Source: Zymoseptoria tritici IPO323
Taxonomy: Eukaryota > Ascomycota > Dothideomycetes > Mycosphaerellales > Mycosphaerellaceae
Reading direction: 5' to 3'
Assembly: GCF_000219625.1 (NCBI RefSeq)
Contig: NC_018216.1
Span: 2,294,001 to 2,358,000 of the forward strand
DNA: 64,000 bases
This document shows positions 46,728 through 57,908 of this stretch, in pieces; the first letter of the stretch is position 1, and every line of letters begins with the position of its first letter. The position numbers were made by a program, and so were the translations under genes. The notes beneath the pieces were generated by a model. That model worked only from the letters and a program-made list of their open reading frames with translations, was not told the DNA's origin and did not search any database.

Positions 46728-47305
46728 GGGCTGGGTATAGGAAGGTACTGCAAGAAACATCAAGGCATCTGGACTGGAGGGACTGCTGGAAGCGTCGACC
46801 GGCGTGAGAGACCACTGGCCGAGCCGCCGCGCTCTGCTGTTGGTTCAATTGATGTAGCAAGACTGCACTGACTCGAGGCTGCGCCAGATTACGTGAGATC
46901 TCAGCTCTTGCATGTGTCAGCTGGACATGGTCGAGTGAAGTCGGAGAGGAATCAAGCTCGACGCGAGAGTTGACATGGCGAGCATCAACGTCCACGCAAA
47001 CCACTCAGATCATTGATGAAGGGGCTGCCAGCTGCGGGTATGCCGCGATATACTCTACGGTACGACTTAAGTGAGAATGTCTCCAAGGCTTTGTCGTCCT
47101 CGGAACATGATGGTTCGGTCGGTCCATCACTGAACTCGAATGTCGTTAGAACCACCTGCATGCCGTTCAACATGTATCGAGCAAGGGTCTAGCAAACTCA
47201 AAAGCACGGGCCCTCGGAATTTCTACTTGAACTTTGAACTTATCGCAACTTTCTCCGCCGCTCTCCCTCTAAATACCACATCTTCTACGGAAACTCACCA
47301 ACAAG
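46728..47305. promoter_or_regulatory. upstream region of the zuotin gene
   Basis: 578 bp between same-strand genes. No ORF or motif recognised. Confidence 0.35.
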
Positions 47306-48699
47306 ATGGCCACAATTCAGATATCGGCGACTCTGCCGACTCTGCCTTCGGACTGGTCTGCCGACAAGGACTTCAAAGCGACTGGAAGCGTCTCTGCCCC
47401 AACTCAGCGAGCTCTCGAGCCTGTTGGTCCATACTACCTCGCCCACGCTCGCAGAAAGAGGCACCGCCGCACCTTTTCTGAGGATGAGAAGTATGTTGCT
47501 AACCACAAGATACCAACTCTCATCAAAGACTAACAATCTCCAACAGAATCCAAGCCGCCGAAAACGTCAAGAAGGTCGAAGTGGAGGACAACGATGAGTT
47601 TGAAGAGTTCGAGGACCCGATGATGCTCCAGCGCGAGGCAAAGGATTGGAAACAGCAGGATCACTACGCCGTGCTCGGTCTGCAGAAATACCGATGGAGA
47701 GCGACAGAGGACCAGATCAAGCGTGCCCACCGCAAAAAGGTGCTGAAGCATCACCCGGACAAGAGGGCCGCTCTGGGCAAGGACGAGAATGACAGCTTTT
47801 TCAAGTGCATCCAGCGTGCTACTGAAGTCTTGCAAGATCCCGTCAAGCGCCGCCAATTCGACAGTGTCGATGAGGCCGCCGAGAGGGAACCACCGAGCAA
47901 GAAGGACGTGCAGAAGAAGCCTGGCAACTTCTACAAGCTTTGGAGACCCGTGTTCGAGGCGGAAGCCCGCTTCTCCAGGAAGCAGCCTGTGCCAGGTCTG
48001 GGTGACGAGAACAGCAGCAAAGAGCATGTCGAGAACTTCTACAACTTCTGGTACGCCTTCGACTCATGGCGATCATTCGAGTACAAGGACGAGGATGTGC
48101 CCGATGACAATGAGAGCCGTGATCAGAAGCGTCACGTCGAGCGCAAGAACAACAACGCCCGCAAGAAGCGCAAGAACGAGGATGTCGTTCGTCTCCGCCA
48201 GCTTGTGGATGATGCCCTTGGCATGGACGAGCGTATCAAGAAGTTCCGTCAAGAAGGCAACAAGGAGAAGAACAAGAAGAAGGCCGACAAGGAAGCCGCC
48301 GAGAAGGCTGCCAAGGAGGCTGCTATCCGTGAGAAGGAGGAGGCGGCGAAGGCTGCTGCTGAGAAGGCTGCCGCTGAGAAGGCCGGCAAGGAGGAGGCCA
48401 AGAAGGGCAAGGAGGCCGCGAAGAACGCGGCGAAGAAGAACAAGCGTGTCATTCGTGGTGCTACCAAGGATGCCAACTACTTTGCTGATGGCGAGGCCAA
48501 TGCTGCCCAGATCGATGGAGCATTGAACGACACCGATGCGATCATCCTCAAGTTGGACAACGAGGAGGTTGCGGACTTTTCGGCGAAGCTGCAGGGCAAG
48601 ACGGACAAGGCTGCTATAAAGACGGTGTTCGTTGAGGAGGTGCAGCGTTTGGTGGGTGCTGGTAAGGCAAAGGACGGCGAGTTCAAGACTTTGGCTTAG
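47306..48699 (+). CDS. ZUO1: zuotin, ribosome-associated J-domain protein
   Basis: 445 aa in two exons, 47306-47490 and 47547-48699 (intron 56 bp, phase 2). The N-terminal region GPYYLAHARRKRHRRTFSEDEK is followed by a J domain (DHYAVLGLQKYRWRATEDQI ... HHPDKRA, HPD at about 131-133). The zuotin homology domain has NFYNFWYAFDSWRSFEY. A long charged Lys/Glu/Ala helix follows (RQLVDDALGMDERIKKFRQE then KAAAEKAAAEK), the ribosome-spanning part. Zuo1 with Ssz1 forms the ribosome-associated complex that stimulates Ssb on nascent chains. The yeast protein is 433 aa. Confidence 0.95.
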
Positions 48700-49205
48700 A
48701 TGTCTATCTCATCGAGTGTCGTCGACCCAGCTTACCACTTATGTTCATCAAAAATCTAGATATAGACCACCACAGACTGGCTATTTCACAGAGCTTCTAT
48801 CTTGTCGTTTCGTAGACGCCCGGGTCTCTTGGCTGTCCTTCCTGTCCTCGCGGCTGTAAGGGAGAAGTGAAGGCCTATTAGCGGCTTCGACATAGTTGTT
48901 AGCGCGCTTTGTCCCACTGTGGACGTAAGTATGTCCGCGTGAATTCCACCTCTAGTGACATCCTCACTTCACTCCACCATTGACGATGCTACGGTCGACG
49001 TTATTCGCAACCTTCCATGCCACCGAACAAACACGAATTCCGCCCATTCTGTACGGACAATTACCACATCGGGCAGTAGCAAAGTGCTCGCTATATCCAG
49101 CCGAGCAAGCGCGCGAAGAGACAGTCCCTCATCCATCACCGGACCTTGCTCCATTCACCACAGGCCAGCAGATCTTCGCCCAAGACACAAGATCTAGACG
49201 AAGAC
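48700..49205. promoter_or_regulatory. upstream region of the USP-domain gene
   Basis: 506 bp. The USP frame stays open upstream of its first good ATG to about 49146, so a further 5' exon here cannot be excluded. Confidence 0.35.
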
Positions 49206-50798
49206 ATGGAGGAATCCTCACCGTCACCACGCTCAACTCCAGCTCTGCCTGCCACCGACTCCGCCTCAGCATCTCCTCGGTCACGCCCGCTCGCCAACAC
49301 CCAAACCCTTCCAGACCGCTCGATTCCAGATGCGCCCCTCGACAACGCCGCCTCGAGCACTGTTCAGTCCCCTACGACCTCCACGACCTCCACCTTCGTC
49401 CCTCCATGGCGCCGACCCACCATAAATCCCGACGAAAACGCCCGCCGACCAAGCGTGCAATTCGTGCCCACGATCAAGACCACCGGCGAATCACGTTCCA
49501 GCAGCGCTAAGCCTCCCTCTGTTCGCCGTAGCCTTGGAGGAAGCACGATAACGACAAGCGGCACCAACTCGAAGTCTCGCCGTAACACTGGTCCAGGCGG
49601 TCAGAGGTTCAGCAGTCCACCACCACCTGCCCAATTCCAAGCCAAAGTCAGCTTCGATACCTTCTCCAATCCTGCCGCGAGCGACTTCAGTCTGACACTG
49701 AACCGGAAACACCGAGACTATGAATACACGAAGCGAAGCCGGACGTTCCTCTGCGGCACAGATACGAACGACTATTCGGATACAGCGTTAGAGTGGTTGA
49801 TTGACGAACTCGTGGACGATGGAGACGAAGTGGTGTGTTTGCGAGTCGTGGAGAAGGACAGTAAAGAGGCGACCAAATGGAGTGGAGGACAAGGCGAGAA
49901 AGGCTATCGGCGAGAAGCCCAGCGATTCCTGGAGGAGATTGAGAAGAAGAATACAGACGATCGGGCCATTTCGCTGGTACTGGAGTTCAGCATCGGCAAA
50001 GTACAGGATACAATTCAACAGATGATCAGAATATACGAGCCGGCAATCCTGGTCGTGGGAACAAGAGGAAAGAGTTTGACTGGATACCAAGGACTCCTGA
50101 GCAGTGGATCTGTGAGCAAATACTGTCTGCAGTACTCTCCGGTACCCGTCATCGTTGTGCGACCGAGCAGCAAGCGGGAAGCCAAGAAGCGGAAGCGAAT
50201 GCAAGATCCGACTCGCAACGGGTATCGAGACATTTTGGACAAGTCGGAAGATGCGTCACGCGGCAGAGGTGGACATTTGCTGGATGCGAATAATCGCTTC
50301 TCGATCGTGGGCTCGGATCTGGGGGCGTTGGGAGAGTTGGATAGTCCTGGCAATCCGGACGATGAAGCAAGACGTGTGGCCGAGGCGATCGGGTACAGGA
50401 ACGCAGCCTTTCATCCGACTGCTAGAGGTTCGTCGTTGTCGAGAATGACATCTGCGAGAAGTGGGAGCAGTATGGACGGAGCAAGCAACGATGTAGGAAG
50501 AGTGATGAAGTCGCCACAGATGGGTGCGATGGACAGTCCTGCAGCAAGTGATGACGATGATGATTATGATGACGAGGATCTTCGACCCGAAGACGAAGCT
50601 GCTATGCTGGCGTATGAACGTGCGCAGAAGATTGTGGAAGAGGAGAAAGAAGAAGCAATAGCGAGGATGAAGAGAGCGGAGAGGAGTGGAAGTCGAGGAG
50701 CCGGAACGCGAAGTCGTGCTCCAAGGGCAAGCGATGATGAAGAGGGCGGGTCTGCGGTATTGGATCTGCTCGCGAAGCTCGATCGGGGCATTAAATGA
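49206..50798 (+). CDS. universal-stress-protein (UspA) domain protein
   Basis: Intronless as modelled, 530 aa, from the first ATG in frame at 49206 (MEESSPSPRS). The first 160 residues are Ser/Pro/Thr-rich and disordered. The USP domain spans roughly 175-330: RTFLCGTDTNDYSDTALEWL, VVCLRVVEKD, then ILVVGTRGKSLTGYQGLLSS and VSKYCLQYSPVPVIVVRP. The G-x2-G-x9-G(S) nucleotide-binding loop is intact, so ATP binding is likely. The C-terminal part is acidic and ends with a coiled-coil-like segment (AQKIVEEEKEEAIARMKRAE). Fungal homologues are poorly characterised; a signalling or stress role is inferred. Convergent with the isomerase gene (about 125 bp). Confidence 0.8.
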   Translation: MEESSPSPRSTPALPATDSASASPRSRPLANTQTLPDRSIPDAPLDNAASSTVQSPTTSTTSTFVPPWRRPTINPDENARRPSVQFVPTIKTTGESRSSSAKPPSVRRSLGGSTITTSGTNSKSRRNTGPGGQRFSSPPPPAQFQAKVSFDTFSNPAASDFSLTLNRKHRDYEYTKRSRTFLCGTDTNDYSDTALEWLIDELVDDGDEVVCLRVVEKDSKEATKWSGGQGEKGYRREAQRFLEEIEKKNTDDRAISLVLEFSIGKVQDTIQQMIRIYEPAILVVGTRGKSLTGYQGLLSSGSVSKYCLQYSPVPVIVVRPSSKREAKKRKRMQDPTRNGYRDILDKSEDASRGRGGHLLDANNRFSIVGSDLGALGELDSPGNPDDEARRVAEAIGYRNAAFHPTARGSSLSRMTSARSGSSMDGASNDVGRVMKSPQMGAMDSPAASDDDDDYDDEDLRPEDEAAMLAYERAQKIVEEEKEEAIARMKRAERSGSRGAGTRSRAPRASDDEEGGSAVLDLLAKLDRGIK

Positions 50799-50922
50799 GA
50801 GCATCGATCGCGGTGAAATGTATATATTGCATTGGACGGCCATGACAGAACGCATGTCCCGACTCGGCCTCACCAAGGAGACAAGGACAGAGCGTCGAGA
50901 TCATCTCCACATTCAGGAGCAT

Positions 50923-51885
50923 CTACAACTTACTCGCATTTTCTTTCTTCTTCCTGTCTGTCTCCTCCTTAAACCCTTTAATCGCGCCTTTGCTCTCCTC
51001 CCCACCCGCCTGCGTCGCCAACATCTCCATCTCCTTTCGATTCGTCTCCAGCAGCTCATTCCTCAACCCACCATTCATCAACAGCGCCTTATTAGCCTTC
51101 AGCGACTTCTCCGGCAACTTGACCATTCCCCTCGCAATCCCCAAAACCTGCTCCAAGAATCCTTCCGCCTCCAAAACCTTTGTCACCAGTCCCGCTGACT
51201 CCAACTCCGCCGCCGTCATCCTCTGCCCCGCCAGAATCAACGCCGAAGCCTTCTGCCTTCCCATCGCCCGCGTGAATGTCAACGACGAACATCCCTCCGC
51301 ACAAAGACCCCATTGCACAAACGGCGTGAAGAAGATCGCCGAGGGAACAGCATACACCAAATCAGAGAGCGCGATCGACGAGGTGCCCCAACCTGGTGCG
51401 GGACCGTTGACGGCTGAGATGACGATTTTGTCAGTCTTGATGATGGCCTCGTGGATCGCGGAGATGGCCGTTATGAACTCCTTGTTGATCGTCGCGCCCG
51501 TCGTCGTGTCTTGGTTGATGGGGTCGAGCAGGTCCAGGCCCGCGGTGTAGAATTTCCCGGCGCCGGTTGTGATGATTATGCGGATCGAAGGGGCGGACTC
51601 GGCCCATTTGAGGGCGGCAAGGACATCCTGTAGGAGTTGTTAGGTATGGCAGGTATCATGAGCTGCGATACTTACCTTTAGGATAGTCGTGTTCAATGCA
51701 TTTGCGTTCTTAGGCCGGTTGTATGTTATGATGGCAATGGCGTCGCTATCGACGTCAATCTTGACAGTGTCGAGTTGCGGTGGAGAGGCCATGGCGGAGA
51801 GAAAACGAAGTCGAGGAATGACTTGGAGTGTGCTCGTACGAAAGACAGGCTTGAGGCTTGTCGGCTTGAAGAGACGGGCGAACAT
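50923..51885 (-). CDS. peroxisomal enoyl-CoA isomerase/hydratase family protein, possible dual start
   Basis: Two exons, 51885-51676 and 51627-50923 (intron 48 bp, phase 0), 304 aa from the first ATG. The crotonase fold shows ITYNRPKNANALN, the oxyanion-hole segment TTGAGKFYTAGLDL, NGPAPGWGTS and FVQWGLCAEGCSS with the Glu expected of delta3,delta2-enoyl-CoA isomerases. This enzyme class moves double bonds for beta-oxidation of unsaturated fatty acids. The C-terminus is S-K-L, a canonical PTS1. Starting at the second ATG (51792, MASPPQLD) gives a 273-aa plain peroxisomal enzyme. Starting at 51885 adds 31 residues rich in Arg/Lys and hydrophobics with no acidic residue, like a mitochondrial presequence. 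Confidence 0.85.
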
Positions 51886-52516
51886 CAATTGGTTGCACGC
51901 TTGTTCTTGATCAATGTATCGTTGTAATGCCAAATGTGAATTACTCGAACGATCGTACCGAGGTTATGTGCGAATGTGGCGAAGACGGACGACTTGGATC
52001 GTGGTCAACAGAAAGGCTCCGATGTTGAGCTGCAAGTAGTTAGATTTCGGATTGAGATGAAGTTCACCAGCACGAGAGGCAATGGTGTAGAAATGGAGAT
52101 GAGGTTGACCCTAAGGTACCTTGAATGATTTCCTTCACCTCGGCAAAATCGCGGCCGCGCTAGTCGCTTGAGGAAGGAGCTCTGGCACTCGACAAAACCG
52201 ACAGCTCCAGGCATGTGGTTCTCGACGGCAAATGAGTAGTACATGACTGCAGCAACTCACACTCTACGATTGGAGCAACAGCCGCTTAAGTGTATGTTTG
52301 AGTCGATTCATTCTGCGTGCCATTCATCCGAAGGCTATGTCCCTCTTCTTCTACTGTGCTCTATGGGCAGTAGCGAGTAACGCGCACGCTGTTCCACCGC
52401 CGTCGAACACATTCAGCCACCTTCGTGCGATTCATGCCATGCATTTCACTTTCCCGCAGAACCAAAAGAACGCCGTCCAGTCCGCTGCAAAATGAGCTTT
52501 TATCCGTATCCGTGAT
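51886..52516. other. spacer between the isomerase and eIF3c genes
   Basis: 631 bp: promoter of the isomerase gene plus the eIF3c 3' flank. No ORF of note. Confidence 0.35.
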
Positions 52517-55129
52517 CTACTGCGCTCGGATGGCATTGCCCAATGCACCGCCTGTGAAACCTGCCCCACCTCCCCGATTGGGCGCGCCCTCGACACTGCC
52601 ACCACGACCACCACCTCGTCCACCTCGTCCGCCGCCACGGCCACCTCCTCGGCCACCACGTCCTCCACGGCCGCCTTGCCGCTCGAAAGCGTGCGCTGTG
52701 CCTTGTGTTCGCTGTTCCAGTACCCGCTCATTTGATTCGATGAGATTCTGAGCCTTGTCGCTGAGTGTAAGGGCGAGACTTTGCAGACGACTGAGTTCCA
52801 CGCCCTTCCGGAAGATGATCGCGCTGTTAACTTGATCGAGAGCCGCGGCGAGATCCTCGTGATGGATCATCTTGGAGACGATAGCGGCGACCTTGCGAGG
52901 TTCAAGATCGAACATGCCAGCGAGGTTTTCAACGCTGAGAGTGTCGTAGAACGGAGCGTAGGTGAAGAGGTATGTTCGCAGACCCTCCTCTTGGATCTGA
53001 GCCTCGAGCATGGTCTTGATCTCGGCCGCCTTCGGTAGCAGGTCCCAGATCTTGATAGTCGTGATGAAGTCGGCAGCCTTTTTCCACTCTCCGGCGGCAA
53101 GAGCTTTTGACGCTTGCATGACGTGGTCGCGAGTGTTCTCTGGTGGGCCAGTGAAGATTTGACGCTCGTGATACTCGAGCATACGGCGATATGACTTGGA
53201 GATGACACGCTTCTTGAGGTCTGGCGAGCTGCCAGCCTGGGCGAGGGTTGGGATTTCGAGGAGCATAGAGCATGTGAGGTAGACACACTCGAGAAGCTCC
53301 AGGTTGATGTGCATGTGGAATGGAAGCTGGCGTTGTCTCTCCAAACGCTCTTGCTCGGGTGTTATTTGAGAGTAGCGCTGCATCTGCAGACCTTGTGCGA
53401 GAAGCTCCTTCTGCCTCTGGCTACCGCAGATGTCCTGAAGAGCGGTCTGGCACTCGTAGACAAGACCGGCACGGAAAGCACAGAGACCGACTTGGGTGAG
53501 AGTGCGGTTGTAGAGGATCTGGGTGTTGACGTCGAAGCTGCCGATGGTCTCCTGCAAATGCGACATGAGCATCATGTCCCTTGCCTTGAAGTACTGATCG
53601 TGGAGTGCGAGGAAGTAAATCTGGCACAGCATAGCGCGGCCCTTGATGATGCCATCGGCGTTTTGGAAAAGGTAGGTGGCGAGAGTCTGCACAAGCGTTG
53701 TGACATCCTTGGCCTGAGAGCGCGGAGTGATCTTCGAGTCGTTCGCGGTGGGAATGTCCTTCCAGCTGTTCTCCTCGAGGATGATGCAAACTTGAGAAGG
53801 CTTGAAGTACACATGTTCAAGGCGGCGCATGACAACGCGGTTGACATATTCCGGCGATGCATCCAGTTTGGGTGTGGATCTCAATCGCTCGGCGTAGATT
53901 TGAGCGCGAACCAAGTTGGTGTAGAGAGACGTTTCGTCAGTCAGACGCTCGACGTACTCCGCAGTATGTGGATCGACCTGCTGCAAGACTCGAGTGAGCT
54001 CGTCATCCAGGCGCTCAACAAAGGAGACTACGTTGCCAGGAATCTTGAAGATCTCGCCAGGGGTGATGGTCGGCAGCTTTTCATCGTCTTCCCACTCCTC
54101 CGCATTCTCGGTAACAATCATGTTGGGGTTCTTCTCGAGGACGGTGAGCAGTTGGCCGATCTCCGACTGAGAAGCCTTCCACTGTTCCTGGGTCATCTGA
54201 TTACCAGTTCCGGATGTGATGTCGAATCGGGTAGCGACTGATGTCAGGAGGACGCGGATGCGCTGGTAGTCGTTGATAGCAACCTCCAGTAAACGCTCCA
54301 TGATCTTGATCTGCTCCAAACGGTCGGTGTTCTTCCTTCCTCGGGACTCGACGATTGACCTTAGATGCTTCAAGATGCTCTCCGGTGTGTATACCATGGC
54401 CTTGCCACCAGCACCGACCATGGTGAAGCCATCATCTCCAGCATCCTGCACACTCTCCACTGTCAAGCTCTTCTTCACCCTCTTTGGTGTTGGCGCTGCC
54501 TCCTCTACAATCTCCTCCTTCATATACTCGTCAGGGTTTTTCCTGAAAGTCTCGAGCTCGGTCGCGTAGTCACGGTTGTTCTTCTTGATCTTCTGTCGCA
54601 GCGCGTTGAGACCCTTCTGAGCGATCGGGTTCATCTTCTTGCCGGGCGTGACCTTCTGCTTCTCAAATGCCTCCGCAACTCGTGTCTCCAATTCGGCGAT
54701 GGTCTGAATGTACATTTTCGGTGGCTTGCCGTCCAAGTCACGCATGAGAGTCGGTAGTTGCCTGTTCATTTTATCGTAGTGCTCGTTGATCGCATTCCAG
54801 TCGCTGATTTTCTCGGCATTCTCAATCAGCTTGATGGTGCCCTCAAGTTCGTCAAATCGCTTGTCCTTTGCAGACTTCACAACTGTGACTTTCTCCTCGT
54901 CGCTGTCCTCGGAGTCCGAGCTGGCCTCGCGCAAGAAACGGCTGGCACCGGTTTTGCCACCCTCGTCGTCGCTGCTGGAATCTGAGTCGTCGTCATCGTC
55001 ATCGTCGCTGTCCTCCTCAGAGCTGTCTTCCGCCGCGCGGGTGGTGGGCTCCTCCTCATCGCTTCCGTACAACTCCTCGTCGGAGGAGCTTTCACTCGAG
55101 CTGTCACTGCCGTGAAAGAATCGAGACAT
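52517..55129 (-). CDS. NIP1: translation initiation factor eIF3 subunit c
   Basis: Intronless, 870 aa, ATG at 55129 ([20 protein letters not shown]). The N-terminus is the acidic Ser/Asp-rich region that binds eIF5 and eIF1. The eIF3c N-domain follows ([40 protein letters not shown]). A helical-repeat body leads to the PCI domain, with [21 protein letters not shown] near the end. The last 45 residues form an RGG box ([14 protein letters not shown]). eIF3c is a core subunit of the 43S complex. The yeast protein is 812 aa. Divergent from profilin. Confidence 0.96.
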   Translation of the reverse strand: MSRFFHGSDSSSESSSDEELYGSDEEEPTTRAAEDSSEEDSDDDDDDDSDSSSDDEGGKTGASRFLREASSDSEDSDEEKVTVVKSAKDKRFDELEGTIKLIENAEKISDWNAINEHYDKMNRQLPTLMRDLDGKPPKMYIQTIAELETRVAEAFEKQKVTPGKKMNPIAQKGLNALRQKIKKNNRDYATELETFRKNPDEYMKEEIVEEAAPTPKRVKKSLTVESVQDAGDDGFTMVGAGGKAMVYTPESILKHLRSIVESRGRKNTDRLEQIKIMERLLEVAINDYQRIRVLLTSVATRFDITSGTGNQMTQEQWKASQSEIGQLLTVLEKNPNMIVTENAEEWEDDEKLPTITPGEIFKIPGNVVSFVERLDDELTRVLQQVDPHTAEYVERLTDETSLYTNLVRAQIYAERLRSTPKLDASPEYVNRVVMRRLEHVYFKPSQVCIILEENSWKDIPTANDSKITPRSQAKDVTTLVQTLATYLFQNADGIIKGRAMLCQIYFLALHDQYFKARDMMLMSHLQETIGSFDVNTQILYNRTLTQVGLCAFRAGLVYECQTALQDICGSQRQKELLAQGLQMQRYSQITPEQERLERQRQLPFHMHINLELLECVYLTCSMLLEIPTLAQAGSSPDLKKRVISKSYRRMLEYHERQIFTGPPENTRDHVMQASKALAAGEWKKAADFITTIKIWDLLPKAAEIKTMLEAQIQEEGLRTYLFTYAPFYDTLSVENLAGMFDLEPRKVAAIVSKMIHHEDLAAALDQVNSAIIFRKGVELSRLQSLALTLSDKAQNLIESNERVLEQRTQGTAHAFERQGGRGGRGGRGGGRGGGRGGRGGGRGGSVEGAPNRGGGAGFTGGALGNAIRAQ

Positions 55130-55485
55130 ATTGGGTGGTTGATATGTCGAAGAGGGTGTTCGTTCAAAGCGGCTCGCTGCCTTGTCAGTGATGACTTGGA
55201 CGTGGAACTTCTGGTGCGCGAAATTTCGCTTGGCGTAGAACTAACTTGGAAAGAGCGAGGGTCACGTGCATGCAGGAGGGGCATGGGCATGGGGTCCCTT
55301 ATTTTGTCTTGAACTCTGTCTCGTTCGGCGTTTCACCAACGGCAAACGAGCTCATACAACAAATTGTCTCCTGCCCGAACTTGCTATCCTCTCTTGCAAC
55401 CCTTTGGATTACATTGCGATCGATCCACTCTCTTGAGCCTCGAACACCTTCTTACGCATCCTCCATCCACATCACAACCACAGTC
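55130..55485. promoter_or_regulatory. divergent promoter, eIF3c / profilin
   Basis: 356 bp between the start codons of two constitutive genes; no motif assigned. Confidence 0.4.
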
Positions 55486-56186
55486 ATGAGTTGGCAAGGT
55501 CAGTCTCCGCATCACCGCTATCTCGATCCTCTGGTCCGCTCCAAGCTGGAGTGCTCGAGCATAATTAAGAGCGCATGCTAACACGAGCGGTCAACAGCAT
55601 ACGTCGACACCAGGTAAACCGATTCCACTCGCTGATTGTCCATCGATCCAACGTCCACAAACTGACACTCTCCAACAGCCTTGTTGGCACTGGCAACCTC
55701 GACAAGGCCGCGATCTTCAACAGCGAAGGCAACAGCGTATGGGCAACAAGTGCAGGCTTCCAGGTGTCACCACAAGAGATGCAAGCTATCGTTGCGGCGT
55801 ACAAAGACCCGGGTACGGATGGTGTGAAGAAGGTGCAGAGCGAGGGACTTCACGTTGCGGGCGAGCGCTTCGTTGTGATCAAGGCGGACGACAGGAGTAT
55901 CTACGGAAAGAAGGTCAGTCTGAGAATACAATAGGCTTCAATTGAGGAGACGAAACTGGGGGACTGAGCCGTGCAGGCGGTACACAGCGTCGGAGGGACA
56001 AGGAGAGCTTTGGCAACTCGAGAGCACGTCGCTGACTCTTATTCACCACAGGGCCGTGAGGGCGTCGTCATCGTCAAGACCACCCAAGCTATCCTCGTCA
56101 CACATTACCCGGAGTCCGTCCAGCCAGGTGCCGCCACCAACACCGTAGAGACGCTCGGAGACTACCTGGTCAAGGTTGGATACTAG
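55486..56186 (+). CDS. PFY1: profilin
   Basis: 132 aa in four exons: 55486-55498, 55598-55613, 55679-55913 and 56052-56186. Introns are 99, 65 and 138 bp. The first two coding exons are only 13 and 16 nt. The joined start is MSWQAYVDTSLVGTGNLDKA, the profilin N-terminal signature. The rest fits: IFNSEGNSVWATSAGFQVSP, KADDRSIYGKKGREGVVIVK, YPESVQPGAATNTVETLGDY. It binds monomeric actin and poly-proline formins to feed filament growth. Confidence 0.95.
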
Positions 56187-56706
56187 TTCTCAGAAGCAGA
56201 GGAGTAATGGGCGGCGGCAAATGCAAAGCATAGAGGCGGAGCAGCGATTTGAGGTGTTGTGGGCAAGAAGCATTGCGACCCGTCTTCAGAGTAACAGGGA
56301 AGATGAGCATGACCTCACAGTTGTGTATACGTGAACCAAGAAAGAAATGGGCGTTGCAGTTTGGATCTCCTGCTCGTTGTCTACATGCGAGCTTCCCAAT
56401 CATGGCTACTCCAGGCTCCATTTGCGACTCTCCTGATTAGCGAAGAGTGTGGCAACGAATTGCAGCATTCGCGATCTTCTGTGTATCAACGCGACCAGTG
56501 CCTCGTTCTCTGCAAGTTTTCCTAGGTGCTTCTGAAGTTGCATGAGCAAGCGTACGTCTCTTTCGGAGGACATGCTGCTCAACTACCCATGCATATCGAA
56601 TGTCCTCTGCATAGCTGGGGTCGAATTTAGGTCGTACTGCGCGGAGTAGATAATCTTTCGTGAGACTGTCCCATGCCGAGTGGTAACATCCGTCAGTTCA
56701 ATGCCA
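56187..56706. other. convergent spacer
   Basis: 520 bp between profilin and the RNPS1-like gene. Small open frames only. Confidence 0.35.
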
Positions 56707-57570
56707 TCATCTCCTCCCACCTCTGCCGCCACGGTCTCTGCTAGGACTGCGACTCCGAGAGCTATAGCTCGAGTAGCTACGACTCCTGCGACGGCTTCCT
56801 CCACCACCTCTCGATGCTGGCGGCGGCGTTCGGCTCCGGCTACGACTCCGACTGTCATATCTCGGACTCCTCCGTCCACCACCACCTCCACCTCGACGCG
56901 GTGGTCCAGGCGACCTACTCCTGTCGTAGGCTCTGCCTCCCGCACCTCTCTCCCTGTCATCGTACCGATCCCTGTATCCACCACCTCCGCCTCCACCCCT
57001 CCCACCACCTCTCCACCCGTCTCCCCCTCCTCCTCCTCCTCTGCCTCTCCCTCCGCCTTCTCGATGCCTGTGCGGCTCTCCAAAGCGATCCGGCGGCGGC
57101 CTCATAGCCGGCACCTCCTCCTTCCACCTCCTCCTCGGCAACACAATCGAAACATTGACCAACGCTCCGTCCAATTGCGCCTCGTGCATATGCGCAATCG
57201 CCCTCTCCGCGTCCGCCGGCGCCTCAAACAGAATGTACGCGATCCCGCGATTCGTCAGAAATTGCGTGTTCATTGGCATTTCCAAGTCGACAATGGTTCC
57301 GTAGGGCGAGAAGATTTCGCGCAGGTGCGAGGCGTGTACGTTCTTGGTGAGTTTTTCGATTACGATTTTCGCGCTTCGGGGACGAGGTGGTGAAGGTGAG
57401 CGTGTGCGGCTGGGTGTGCGCGACCGGGAGCGGGTGCCATTGCGCATGCGATTGGAGGAGTGGGAGCGCGAGCGGGTTCGCGAACGAGATCGTGAGCGCG
57501 TGTCGTTGTTTTGGTCGGCCGGGGGTGTGCGAGAGCGACCGCGAGAGACGCTGCGCGATGGTGAGGACAT
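56707..57570 (-). CDS. RNPS1-like SR protein with one RRM
   Basis: Intronless, 287 aa, ATG at 57570. An N-terminal RS region (RSRSRSRTRSRSHSS) covers about 70 residues. One RRM at 70-145 has KIVIEKLTKNVHASHLREIF, GTIVDLEMPMN and RGIAYILFEAPADAERAI. Then come Gly-rich RGG-type stretches and a second RS tail (SRSRSRTPP ... SYSSYSSRSRSPSRD). RS-RRM-RS with the LTKNV start is characteristic of RNPS1, a splicing and exon-junction-associated factor. The RS regions could be substrates of SRPK kinases such as the one at 24432. Confidence 0.85.
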   Translation of the reverse strand: MSSPSRSVSRGRSRTPPADQNNDTRSRSRSRTRSRSHSSNRMRNGTRSRSRTPSRTRSPSPPRPRSAKIVIEKLTKNVHASHLREIFSPYGTIVDLEMPMNTQFLTNRGIAYILFEAPADAERAIAHMHEAQLDGALVNVSIVLPRRRWKEEVPAMRPPPDRFGEPHRHREGGGRGRGGGGGGDGWRGGGRGGGGGGGYRDRYDDRERGAGGRAYDRSRSPGPPRRGGGGGGRRSPRYDSRSRSRSRTPPPASRGGGGSRRRSRSYSSYSSRSRSPSRDRGGRGGRR

Positions 57571-57908
57571 GTTGTCGATCTGAGATGTGGTCGCGACCGC
57601 GGTATGAAAAGGATGTTGAGGTTGTAATGTGGAAGATGGTGCGAGCGTGTTGTGAAGTAGTTCTACAGGAATTTCGGTCTCAGCTCCGTCGGCTTCAATG
57701 GCTGTCTAAAGGGTGCGTTGAAGAACTCTCCTTCCATTCGCACAACCTGACCTCCTCAACACGCTCCGATCACATGTTTGCTGTATCAAATAGACATTGC
57801 AAAGTTTCACGGACGTGTGCGGGCAACCTCTTCACAGACATCAGTCATTCATAATGTATACTTCGTATCTACATGTAATCATAGCGTAATGTCGACCACA
57901 TGCGCGTT
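57571..57908. promoter_or_regulatory. upstream region of the RNPS1-like gene
   Basis: 338 bp between tandem minus-strand genes. Nothing specific recognised. Confidence 0.35.

Noticed and set aside
53309..54241. 310-codon plus-strand frame
   Set aside because: Antisense shadow of the eIF3c gene.
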